A program made the translations under genes and the position numbers. A DNA stretch of 64,000 nt, taken from the NCBI RefSeq assembly GCF_902810435.1, contig NZ_LR778174.1, positions 607,501-671,500 of the forward strand. The letters run 5' to 3'. Under the pieces are notes generated by a model, which had not been told where the DNA came from, made no database searches, and worked only from the letters and a program-made list of their open reading frames with translations. Source of the stretch: Veillonella parvula. Its GTDB lineage: Bacteria > Bacillota > Negativicutes > Veillonellales > Veillonellaceae. Positions 18,810 through 26,858 of the stretch are shown here, one piece after another (the stretch's first letter is position 1; each line of letters opens with the position of its first letter).

Positions 18810-20267
18810 ATGAGTAAGTACCAATTTTTAGACCGTCGCGTGCCAATTGAAGACGGAAATATTGCATTAGTACAAGATTTAACTAAATGTAAAAACTGCT
18901 CCTTATGTCGTAAAGCTTGTGCTGTAGACATGGGTGTATTTGATTATTATGATTTAACAACGAATGGGGATCATCCAATTTGTATTCATTGTGGTCAATG
19001 TGCATCTATTTGCCCATTCGATTCCATTAATGAACGCTCTGAAATTGATGAAGTAAAAGCAGCTATTGCTGACCCTAATAAAATCGTCATTTTCCAAACT
19101 GCGCCTGCCGTACGTGTTGGTTTAGGCGAGGAATTTGGACTTGAGGCTGGTACATTTGTAGAAGGTAAAATGGTGGCTGCTCTTCGTAAATTGGGTGGCG
19201 ACTATATTCTTGATACAAACTTTGGTGCGGACATGACTATCATGGAAGAAGCATCTGAGTTATTAGAACGCGTTATTAATAGTGATGCAGTATTGCCTCA
19301 ATTCACATCTTGTTGTCCTGCTTGGGTTAAGTTTGCGGAAACATTCTATCCAGAATTCTTGCCAAACTTATCTACGGCTAAGAGCCCGATTGCTATGCAA
19401 GCGCCTACACAAAAAACATATTTTGCTGAAAAAATGGGCCTTGATGCAAAACAAATCGTTGCCGTTGCAGTAACACCGTGTACAGCTAAGAAATTTGAAA
19501 TTCGTCGCGATGAAATGAACTCCTCTGCGGAATATTGGAATACACCAGAAATGCGCGATACAGACTACTGTATTACTACACGGGAACTTGCAAAATGGTT
19601 GCGCGCAGAAGAAATCAATTTTGATGACCTTGAAGATTCTGCTTTTGACCCATTGATGGGTGAAGCTTCTGGTGGTGGTATCATTTTCGGTAACACTGGT
19701 GGCGTTATGGAAGCGGCTATGCGTGCGGCTTACAAGATGGCGACAGGTGAAGATGCACCTCAAACATTGATTCCATTTGAAGCTATTCGTGGCATGGATG
19801 GTGCTCGCGAAGCAGACGTAGTGATTGGAGATAAAACATTACACGTAGCGGCAGTTCATGGTACAGGTAATTTGCGTAAGTTCATCGAACGCATGCGTGC
19901 AGAAAATATCCATTATGACTTCATTGAAGTAATGGCTTGTCGTGGTGGCTGTATCGGTGGTGGTGGTCAACCACGCGTTAAATTACCGATGGCTGACAAA
20001 GCTCGTGAAGCTCGTATTGCATCCTTGTATACTCGTGATGCAGAAGTAACTGTAAAAGCTGCTTGTGATAATCCAGATATCCAAAAATTGTATGCTGAGT
20101 TCTTTGATGGCAAACCTATGAGCCACAAAGCACATCATATGTTACATACTACCTTTGTAAATCGTTCTGAAGATTTAGGCCCTAATGGCGCTTGTACGCC
20201 TGCTACATGCCCTACATCCGTACCTAATTTGAAAAAGGCGGCAGAGGCGGCGGAAGCTAATAGCTAA
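18810..20267 (+). CDS. [FeFe]-hydrogenase
   Basis: This 485-residue iron hydrogenase would produce or use H2 with ferredoxin. An N-terminal two-cluster ferredoxin domain has C27/C30/C33/C37 and C58/C61/C64/C68. H-cluster motifs are all present: L1 FTSCCPAW, L2 TPCTAKKFE and L3 EVMACRGGCIGGGGQP. L2 carries Thr where the best-studied enzymes have Met (MPC), which suggests a different hydrogenase subgroup. A C-terminal region resembling the small-subunit domain follows. The hydEFG maturases are not in the window. The gene stands alone with its own promoter and terminator. A signalling role cannot be excluded, but the intact cysteines argue for catalysis. Confidence 0.93.
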   Translation: MSKYQFLDRRVPIEDGNIALVQDLTKCKNCSLCRKACAVDMGVFDYYDLTTNGDHPICIHCGQCASICPFDSINERSEIDEVKAAIADPNKIVIFQTAPAVRVGLGEEFGLEAGTFVEGKMVAALRKLGGDYILDTNFGADMTIMEEASELLERVINSDAVLPQFTSCCPAWVKFAETFYPEFLPNLSTAKSPIAMQAPTQKTYFAEKMGLDAKQIVAVAVTPCTAKKFEIRRDEMNSSAEYWNTPEMRDTDYCITTRELAKWLRAEEINFDDLEDSAFDPLMGEASGGGIIFGNTGGVMEAAMRAAYKMATGEDAPQTLIPFEAIRGMDGAREADVVIGDKTLHVAAVHGTGNLRKFIERMRAENIHYDFIEVMACRGGCIGGGGQPRVKLPMADKAREARIASLYTRDAEVTVKAACDNPDIQKLYAEFFDGKPMSHKAHHMLHTTFVNRSEDLGPNGACTPATCPTSVPNLKKAAEAAEANS

Positions 20268-20319
20268 GAGTTGATGGTTATTAGTTAATAAAAAGCACAA
20301 AGATAGCTAAGAAATATAT

Positions 20320-20359
20320 AGCAGATAGTTGATATGTTAGTCAGCTATCTGCTTTTTTA
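20320..20359 (+). terminator. Terminator of the hydrogenase gene
   Basis: The stem AGCAGATAGTTGA/TCAGCTATCTGCT is followed by TTTTTTAT. Confidence 0.85.
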
Positions 20360-20539
20360 TCTATTTTATATAGTGGAAATATGGTCATAAAAGCTTTCAC
20401 AGATGTAGATTCTATATATGCCATATACGCATAGGGGTTAAAATATAGAGATTGGTAAATTGGTTTAGGAATTACCTGTAGTATGCTATAATTAAATTGT
20501 TATTATAGAAGCAATCAATACTGGTTCGGGAGGATCTTC

Positions 20540-21169
20540 ATGGCTTTTAAATTAAAAGGAAAAGAAGAAAAATTTTTCAGTATTTTGGAAAAGCATGCTG
20601 CACTAACTTATGAAAGTGCGGAAATGATGGAACGCGTGTTTAAGGGGGATATCTCTAAGGAAGAGGCATTTCTTGAAATTGATACAAAGGAAAAAGCTGC
20701 CGATGAATTAGTAAATGAAACTGTAGAGCGTTTGCGCAAAACATTTATCACTCCAATGGATCGTGAGGATATTCAGCTTTTGATTGACCAACTGGATACT
20801 ACATTGGATAATATCAAAGAAATCATGGATAAAATGGTTATGTATCACGTTGGCAAACCAAGTGATGGTGCTATTCGCATGAGTGAAATTGTTGTTAAAT
20901 GCGTTAAGCATATCAATAAATCCATTGGTTATATGGGTAGTCTTAAAAAGGATCATGTGAAGGTAGAGGGGCGTGTTCACCAAGTATTGAAACTTGAGTC
21001 TGAAGCGGATAATATTTATCATGAAGAAATGGCTAAGCTCTTTACAGAGTGTACAGATCCAATTGAAATTATCAAATGGAAGGAAATCCTTAGCGCTATG
21101 GAAGATGTAATCGATGGCTGCGAAGATTTGGTTGGTACATTCCGCCGGGTAGTATTGAAGTATGCTTGA
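20540..21169 (+). CDS. DUF47/PhoU-like accessory protein of phosphate transport
   Basis: This 209-residue all-helical protein of the DUF47 (PhoU-like) family partners Pit-type phosphate permeases. Helices such as LLIDQLDTTLDNIKEIMDKM contain the family's metal-binding acidic positions. SD GGGAGGA precedes the ATG. Its end overlaps the PiT gene by 8 bases, a conserved arrangement that couples the two. It likely modulates or gates phosphate uptake. Confidence 0.9.
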   Translation: MAFKLKGKEEKFFSILEKHAALTYESAEMMERVFKGDISKEEAFLEIDTKEKAADELVNETVERLRKTFITPMDREDIQLLIDQLDTTLDNIKEIMDKMVMYHVGKPSDGAIRMSEIVVKCVKHINKSIGYMGSLKKDHVKVEGRVHQVLKLESEADNIYHEEMAKLFTECTDPIEIIKWKEILSAMEDVIDGCEDLVGTFRRVVLKYA

Positions 21170-22160
21170 TGCTCATTATTTAGTATGGCTAGTTGTATTT
21201 TTAGCATTAGCCTTTGACTATATCAATGGCTTTCATGATACGGCGAATGCCATTGCCACATCCGTTTCTACACGAGCTATTGAGCCTAAAAAGGCAATTA
21301 TGATGACCGCTGCTCTCAATTTTTTGGGTGCAATGGTTAGTACAGGTGTTGCAAAGACTATCGGTGGTGATATAGTAATGTCGCCATCTCTTATCGATAG
21401 TGGTATTATTTCTGCAGCCCTTATCGGTGCCATTACATGGAATCTTTTAACTTGGTATTGGGGAATCCCAAGTTCCTCATCCCATGCTTTGATTGGTGGT
21501 ATCATCGGTGCTGTGGGCTGGTCTGTAGGATTTGATGCGTTGAATGAGACGGGGATTTTAAAAATCTTTTTGTCTCTTATTTTATCTCCGATTGTAGCCA
21601 TGATTGGTGGCTATATTGTGATGAAAGTATTGTTGCTTATTTTCGGTAGATTTTCTCCAATTGCTTTAAATGATCGATTTAGATCCATGCAAATTGTATC
21701 AGCAATTATGATGGCATTTTCTCATGGCTCTAATGATGCACAAAAAGCGATGGGTATAATCACATTAACTTTACTTAGCGGTGGTTTCATTGATACATTA
21801 GATGTACCGATTTGGGTAAAACTTTGTTGTGCTACTGCAATGGCTATGGGGACTGCTGTAGGCGGTTGGAAAATTATCTCTACAATGGGAACCAAGATTT
21901 TCAAACTAGAAACTATTAATGGGTTCGCTGCTGATTTAAACTCGGCGATTACTATTTTTACAGCTACATTCTTACATTTGCCTGTAAGTACTACACATGT
22001 AGTAAGTGGTTCTTTACTAGGTGTAGGCTCTTCTAAACGCATTAAAGCCGTTAACTGGGGCGTAGCAAGATCTATGGTTATGGCTTGGTTTGTAACGATT
22101 CCATTATCTGGCATCGTTGCTGCTATTGCTTATGAAGTAGGTCACTTACTATTTGGCTAA
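21162..22160 (+). CDS. pit: PiT-family inorganic phosphate transporter
   Basis: This 332-residue permease has about 10 helices and the two PiT signature repeats: DYINGFHDTANAIATSVST near the N-terminus and AFSHGSNDAQKAMGI in the second half. It imports phosphate with H+ or a cation. It overlaps the upstream DUF47 gene and is followed by a strong terminator, so the pair forms a two-gene unit. Confidence 0.95.
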   Translation: MLDAHYLVWLVVFLALAFDYINGFHDTANAIATSVSTRAIEPKKAIMMTAALNFLGAMVSTGVAKTIGGDIVMSPSLIDSGIISAALIGAITWNLLTWYWGIPSSSSHALIGGIIGAVGWSVGFDALNETGILKIFLSLILSPIVAMIGGYIVMKVLLLIFGRFSPIALNDRFRSMQIVSAIMMAFSHGSNDAQKAMGIITLTLLSGGFIDTLDVPIWVKLCCATAMAMGTAVGGWKIISTMGTKIFKLETINGFAADLNSAITIFTATFLHLPVSTTHVVSGSLLGVGSSKRIKAVNWGVARSMVMAWFVTIPLSGIVAAIAYEVGHLLFG

Positions 22161-22182
22161 TTCATATACTTTTTATTATAGT

Positions 22183-22214
22183 AAAAAAGACTGCAAACGC
22201 AGTCTTTTTTGTTT
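22183..22214 (+). terminator. Terminator of the phosphate-uptake operon
   Basis: A perfect 12-bp stem AAAAAAGACTGC/GCAGTCTTTTTT with AAAC loop and extra T's. Confidence 0.9.
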
Positions 22215-22589
22215 ATCAAAATATTCTTGCTATATTGTCATATTTATAGATAATTTGCTTTTCTATTTTAAAATTCTATTTACTATATGTGTACGTGATA
22301 GTATCTAAATAGTCTAAAAATATAGAAATAAACTGATTTGTAAATACTATATTCTATAAAAGAGATTTATCTATATTTGGCAACATTAATGTTACAATTC
22401 AAGTTGAATAGGGGAAAATACTTATAAATATGTGTTTTGTTGATTATGCATTTTACTAATAAATGAAGTTTATTACTTGTTTATAGGCTGTTAAGAGGTT
22501 GTTTAAAGTGAATGGCTATTGCATACTTATGTATACGAGGTTATACTATCGGTAGAAGGAGTTTTTCAAGTGAAAAGTGAGGTATGTAT
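22215..22589 (+). other. AT-rich intergenic stretch, no gene seen
   Basis: No frame longer than a few dozen codons and no RNA fold with conserved blocks was recognised. It is strongly AT-rich and probably holds the promoter of the small gene that follows; no clean -35/-10 pair stands out. Confidence 0.5.
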
Positions 22590-22763
22590 ATGGCATGGGG
22601 TGGATCTAGACGCGGTGCCGGGCGCCCACGTAATCCTATTAAACGTATTGGTAGAACCTTTCGACTCAGTGATGAAGAGTTTCTTTCGCTAAAGCCATTG
22701 ATCATGGCTATTAAGGCAAATAATGATAAACGATATAGGCAACAATATAGTCGAGAAGTATAA
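22590..22763 (+). CDS. 57-residue putative ribbon-helix-helix DNA-binding protein
   Basis: A short gene that size cut-offs would miss. It starts with a basic, Gly-rich arm (GGSRRGAGRPRNPIKRIGR), then RTFRLSDEEFLSLKPLI, which fits a strand-helix-helix pattern of Arc/CopG-like proteins, and ends in a basic tail. GTGAGG (22577-22582) lies 7 bp before the chosen ATG; an ATG at 22584 is too close to it. The GAGRP-type arm is common on small phage and plasmid DNA-binding proteins. It stands alone between a phosphate operon and an iron-type importer. Target unknown. Confidence 0.6.
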   Translation: MAWGGSRRGAGRPRNPIKRIGRTFRLSDEEFLSLKPLIMAIKANNDKRYRQQYSREV

Positions 22764-22898
22764 ATAATCAGGCATTGTCACGGCATATACAATTTAATAC
22801 ATTTTAAATCTATTTTACAATAATTCATTATTTCTAAATCTTTCAACTACAACACATCTTTACTCTCTAAACAATATGCTGTGTGCAATACAAGTAGT

Positions 22899-22940
22899 AC
22901 GAAGAAGGTCCCAATTCATTTGAATTGGGACCTTCTTCGT
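22899..22940. repeat. Perfect 20-bp-arm palindrome
   Basis: Arms 22899-22918 and 22921-22940 are perfect reverse complements (containing GAAGGTCCCAATTCA), separated only by TT. No clear T-run follows on either strand, but it lies beyond the stop of the minus-strand importer operon and may terminate it. Confidence 0.75.
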
Positions 22941-22967
22941 TATATATAATATAATATAATATACAAT

Positions 22968-22995
22968 ACATATTACATATTACATATTACATATT
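22968..22995. repeat. Tandem 7-mer repeat, four copies
   Basis: Four perfect tandem copies of ACATATT follow a TATAATATAATATA stretch. The array lies just beyond the stop codon of the minus-strand binding-protein gene. Its copy number may vary between strains. Confidence 0.85.
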
Positions 22996-23018
22996 ACTCT
23001 ATATCTTGTTATATTAAA

Positions 23019-24023
23019 TTAGTCTACTTTGATGCCGTGAATTTCTTCAGCTAAACGTTTTAAAGCATCAACTGTACGTACCCCAGGTGTGATTTCGGAA
23101 AGTTTTACACGAATGAAGTGACCTTCTTTTACGGCTGTGATGTCTTGAAGTTGAGGATTAGCCTTGATCTTTTCAATTTTTTGTTGGAAATCATCATCGT
23201 TGCGAATAGAATTACCATAGTCGGCGATAATAATGTAGTCAGGGTTTTGTGCAATTACTGTTTCCCAAGAACCTTTAGCCCATGTTTTATCAACGCCTAA
23301 GCCGCTCATTACATTATCAGCACCGATAAGTTTTAAGATGTTAGTAGTATAACCCTCGAATGCTGTGAATGGTTGACCGTCTTCAGAGTCATAAATGAAA
23401 ACGCGTTTACGAGGTAAGTCTTTTAGTTTATCCTGGATAGCTGCCAATGTTTTACGTTGACCTGCAACCCATTCTTCAGCTTTAGGTTTTACGCCGAAAA
23501 TCTCACCCAATTTAATCATGTCGCTGAAGTTCGTTTCGAGGTCAGCTTTAGTAGATAACATGGATTCAGGGATCCAAATATTAACCTTTTGGGAAATCAT
23601 TTTATCTGCAGGTATAGCTCGTTTGCTGAAAGAATCAGGCCATCCCGTAGCGAAGTCAGGCTTTACGGACATGAATACTTCATAGGAAGGCCATTTATCA
23701 GATAATACTTTTACTTTGTCGTAAGCCGCTTGTAAAGGTGGGTAGATTTCTTCTTCTTTGAAAGCGGTCCCAGCCATTTTGTCTTCAAGGCCTAATTGTA
23801 ACATCATTTCCGTTGTTGCTTGGGACATGGACACTGCATGAGTTGGGGCGGATTTTACGGCAAAGTCTGTTTTTGTACCATCAAATGTTTCACTCCATGT
23901 TACAGAGGTCCCGTTATCAGCTGTAGTTTTTGTAGAATCAGAACCACAACCAGCAATAGCGAATGTAGCACATGTCATAGCGATTAATAATAATTTTTTT
24001 GACTTTCTTAAATTCTGAAACAT
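23019..24023 (-). CDS. Iron-chelate/cobalamin-type ABC substrate-binding lipoprotein
   Basis: This 334-residue periplasmic binding protein of the BtuF/FhuD/FepB class begins with a lipoprotein signal ending IAGC (lipidated Cys26). Two lobes are joined by a long helix. The pattern VSMSQATTEMMLQLGLEDKM in lobe 1 and YIIIADYGNS in lobe 2 match this class. It is last in a minus-strand operon after a FecCD-type permease and FecE-type ATPase. The ligand could be heme, a siderophore or cobalamin; proximity to the heme island makes iron chelates attractive but unproven. Confidence 0.9.
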   Translation of the reverse strand: MFQNLRKSKKLLLIAMTCATFAIAGCGSDSTKTTADNGTSVTWSETFDGTKTDFAVKSAPTHAVSMSQATTEMMLQLGLEDKMAGTAFKEEEIYPPLQAAYDKVKVLSDKWPSYEVFMSVKPDFATGWPDSFSKRAIPADKMISQKVNIWIPESMLSTKADLETNFSDMIKLGEIFGVKPKAEEWVAGQRKTLAAIQDKLKDLPRKRVFIYDSEDGQPFTAFEGYTTNILKLIGADNVMSGLGVDKTWAKGSWETVIAQNPDYIIIADYGNSIRNDDDFQQKIEKIKANPQLQDITAVKEGHFIRVKLSEITPGVRTVDALKRLAEEIHGIKVD

Positions 24024-24044
24024 AGTAAGTCCTTTCTTTACTAA

Positions 24045-24791
24045 TTAATAATATAAATGATAGCGTCCTTCATCCCAAGAGGTTTTAAAAGGAACTTCAA
24101 AAATTGGTTCAAGAATTTCAGGTGTGAGCACCTCGGTAGGGGAACCTTCTTTTAGGATAGTTCCGCTGTTCATGATGACAATATGATCGCAATATTGAGC
24201 CGCTAGATTTAAGTCGTGAAGGACTACAATTGTAGTGCCTTTAAAAGCACGCAATTGCTTCATAAGTGCTATTTTATACTTCATATCTAAATGATTAGTA
24301 GGTTCATCTAAAAGAAGTATTTGAGGTTTCTGGGTTAAGGCTTTAGCAATGAATACGCGTTGCTTCTCACCACCTGATAAATGATGAATTTCTTCATTTG
24401 CTAAATGGGTGATGCCTACTTCATTCATATAATGCTCTGCAATTTTAACATCCTCAGAACTATAGGTGCCAAAGTGTTGTTTGTACGGATACCGGCCCAT
24501 AAGAACGATATCTTTTACGAGAAAATCGTCGATCATAGCATCTCTAGATTGTGTTAAAACTGCTACCAATTGAGCAAATTCTCGACCTTTATAAGATTCT
24601 AAAGGTTTTTCGTTTAATGTGATTTTGTTTTTTGATGGATGAAGTCGATATAGATGGCTAAGTAGTGTAGACTTACCACATCCATTCGGTCCAATTATGG
24701 CTGTTATTTTATTGGTAGGAAATGTTACAGAAATATTCTTTAACACTTCTTTTGTTTCATAAGAAAAAGACAGCTGATTAATTTGATACAT
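24045..24791 (-). CDS. FecE/BtuD-type ABC transporter ATPase
   Basis: This 248-residue ATPase powers the iron-chelate/B12-type importer. Motifs: Walker A GPNGCGKST, signature LSGGEKQR, Walker B ILLLDEPTNHLD and switch His in VVLHDLN. The start at 24791 is preceded by TAGGAGA; the frame is open 27 bases further upstream into the permease stop but lacks a ribosome site there. It sits between the permease and binding-protein genes. Confidence 0.92.
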   Translation of the reverse strand: MYQINQLSFSYETKEVLKNISVTFPTNKITAIIGPNGCGKSTLLSHLYRLHPSKNKITLNEKPLESYKGREFAQLVAVLTQSRDAMIDDFLVKDIVLMGRYPYKQHFGTYSSEDVKIAEHYMNEVGITHLANEEIHHLSGGEKQRVFIAKALTQKPQILLLDEPTNHLDMKYKIALMKQLRAFKGTTIVVLHDLNLAAQYCDHIVIMNSGTILKEGSPTEVLTPEILEPIFEVPFKTSWDEGRYHLYY

Positions 24792-24817
24792 AGTATCTCC
24801 TATAGATATGATATACA

Positions 24818-25825
24818 CTAACCATTGTGTTTATAACGATTCATGATAATCCAAATGAAGAGTGGAGCCCCTAATAAAGATGTAAGCACACCAATAGGAA
24901 TTTCTTCTGGACTGTAGAGTGCTCTCGATAATACGTCTGACCAGATCATAACGATGCTACCGATGAGTGCACTAAATAGTAATGTATGTTTATGTTTAGG
25001 TCCACCTATAATCCTAGCAAGGTGCGGGATGATAAGGCCGATAAAGCCAACTACACCGACCTTTGATACTAGTGTGGCAATTACAATAGAGGATATGATA
25101 ACGATGCTTAATTGTAACTGCTTAACGGAAAGTCCCATTTGTGCTGCTTCATGATTACCGAGTAGCAACACATCAAGGTCTTGATTAAACATATAGATAT
25201 ATAGCATAAATAAGATTACGATAATTGCTGTTAATGGTAAATCACTCCATTGTATGCCTGCAAAGCTGCCAAGTAGCCAGAACATAGCACTTCGCACTTG
25301 AGCTTCGTGTTTGGCTCCGTAAATAATCATCATCGTTAAGGCTGAGAATACACCAGTCATACCCATACCTATGAGGATAAGTTTTACGGGGCTGTTGCTT
25401 TTACCAACACATAAGAGGACTAATATAATTGAAAGTGCTGCTCCTAGGGCCGCAAAAATAGGCGTATTGTACTGGCCTAAGAATGGAAGCCCACCCATGA
25501 TAATAGCGAAAACGGCACCTGTGCTTGCGCCAGAAGAAACACCTAATACATAGGGATCTGCGAGGGCATTGCGCGTGACAGCTTGCATTAATAGACCTAC
25601 AAGTGATAGACCTATACCTGTTAGAACAGAGTAAATAAGTCGTGGTAAGCGAATATCTGTAATAATTGTATCAGTCATAGATGCTGTAGTATTTGCATCA
25701 ATCATAGACATAAGAGCTGAAATAATTTGGTCTAGAGAAATGAATTTAGCGCCAAACTGTAAAGCTGTTACTAATGAAATACAGAGGATTAGACAGAGTA
25801 CAAATACTTTTACCGAAGTCTGCAT
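24818..25825 (-). CDS. FecCD/BtuC-type ABC permease
   Basis: This 335-residue inner-membrane permease has about ten helices and the FecCD-family signatures TDIRLPRLIYSVLTGIGLSL and GFIGLIIPHLARII, the cytoplasmic coupling region. It probably works as a homodimer with the downstream ATPase. First gene of the operon; AGGAGATTTT precedes its ATG. The shared upstream region with the divergent PTS operon holds a palindrome at 25906-25925. Confidence 0.93.
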   Translation of the reverse strand: MQTSVKVFVLCLILCISLVTALQFGAKFISLDQIISALMSMIDANTTASMTDTIITDIRLPRLIYSVLTGIGLSLVGLLMQAVTRNALADPYVLGVSSGASTGAVFAIIMGGLPFLGQYNTPIFAALGAALSIILVLLCVGKSNSPVKLILIGMGMTGVFSALTMMIIYGAKHEAQVRSAMFWLLGSFAGIQWSDLPLTAIIVILFMLYIYMFNQDLDVLLLGNHEAAQMGLSVKQLQLSIVIISSIVIATLVSKVGVVGFIGLIIPHLARIIGGPKHKHTLLFSALIGSIVMIWSDVLSRALYSPEEIPIGVLTSLLGAPLFIWIIMNRYKHNG

Positions 25826-25905
25826 AAAATCTCCTTATTCTATTTTTTATTTAGGCAGTTTAAGTCTTATCTAAGTATAGAGAAATTTCAATATATATAC
25901 AATAT

Positions 25906-25925
25906 TAATACCTGTATAGGTATTA
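25906..25925. promoter_or_regulatory. Candidate operator palindrome between divergent operons
   Basis: Arms TAATACCT and AGGTATTA are perfectly complementary around GTAT. On the minus strand the first arm overlaps a TATAAT -10-like box, so a bound repressor could block the importer promoter. It does not match a Fur box. Confidence 0.5.
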
Positions 25926-26077
25926 TACGTATAAGGGTTTATTAAATTATAAATAGCAAAATCTTATGTTAGCTTTATTCATTTTTATAAGTTCATTGTT
26001 ATTTTGATATATGAAAAATTTATTATAATAGCTATAATAGAACTATATGTACAGAAGTACGTTTAGGAGGTGTTAGT

Positions 26078-26533
26078 TTGATACAAGATTTATTATCTGA
26101 GGATAATGTATCCTTTCATTATCCCGCTGAGACGTGGGAGGATGTTATTCGTCATGGTGGTCAACTGATGGTTGATGCGGGTTTTACGGAGCCATCTTAT
26201 ACAGAGGCTATGGTTGAAGTAGTTCGCGAAATGGGCCCATATATCGTATTGGCTCCAGGTCTTGCTATGCCACATGCTCGCCCAGAACATGGTGCAAAGC
26301 GTGTAGGGACAGCTTTAGTGACATTGGAAAAACCATTGAATTTTGGCAGTCCTGATAATGACCCTGTATCTGTCGCATTATTCTTATGTGCTCCCAATAA
26401 AGATGAGCATATTCAATTGTTAACAGATATTGCTACTTTATTTGAGGATGAAGAATTCTTAGATGCGGCCGTTGACTTTGAAAGTATTGACGACGTACAA
26501 GCATTCTTGGCAGAGCATTTAGACGAGCAATAA
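26078..26533 (+). CDS. PTS EIIA component, ascorbate (UlaC/SgaA)-like
   Basis: This 151-residue EIIA of the mannitol/fructose class accepts phosphate from HPr. The active histidine is H66 in AMPHARPEHG. Translation starts at TTG 26078, supported by AGGAGG 7 bp upstream. It is the first of a IIA-IIB-IIC set whose IIC is of the UlaA type, so the substrate family is ascorbate-like. No lactonase or UlaD/E/F-type catabolic genes follow. Confidence 0.9.
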   Translation: MIQDLLSEDNVSFHYPAETWEDVIRHGGQLMVDAGFTEPSYTEAMVEVVREMGPYIVLAPGLAMPHARPEHGAKRVGTALVTLEKPLNFGSPDNDPVSVALFLCAPNKDEHIQLLTDIATLFEDEEFLDAAVDFESIDDVQAFLAEHLDEQ

Positions 26534-26553
26534 ACATTTAGAAGGAGGCAAGT

Positions 26554-26829
26554 ATGATTTCTGTATTAACTGTATGTGGTAATGGTATTGGTTCTAGCTT
26601 GATGTTAAAAATGAAAATTGAAGAAATTTGTGCTGAAAATGGTATCGATGCACAAGTCGAATCTATCGATTTTAACGCGGCTCAAGGTCGTAAGGCAGAC
26701 CTCATTGTAACTGTGAAAGAGTTGGCTGAACAATTTGACGATAAAAATGTTGCTATTGTTCGTAGCTATATTAATAAAAAGAAGATTACAGAAGATGTTC
26801 TTGAAGCATTAAAACAAGCTGCTCAATAA
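26554..26829 (+). CDS. PTS EIIB component, ascorbate (UlaB)-like
   Basis: This 91-residue EIIB of the lactose/ascorbate superfamily has the P-loop-like CGNGIGSSLM with phosphocysteine C8. It passes phosphate from EIIA to the substrate bound by EIIC. SD AAGGAGG. Located 20 bp after the EIIA gene. Confidence 0.92.
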   Translation: MISVLTVCGNGIGSSLMLKMKIEEICAENGIDAQVESIDFNAAQGRKADLIVTVKELAEQFDDKNVAIVRSYINKKKITEDVLEALKQAAQ

Positions 26830-26858
26830 TATGTAACAATTATATAGGAGGTAGTGCC

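Noticed and set aside
22968-22995. CRISPR-like array
   Set aside because: The repeats are 7 bp with no spacers, so it is a simple tandem repeat; no cas genes are present in the window.
25826-26077. Fur box for the iron-type importer
   Set aside because: I looked on both strands for a TGATAAT-like 7-1-7 match and found none that stands out from the AT-rich background.
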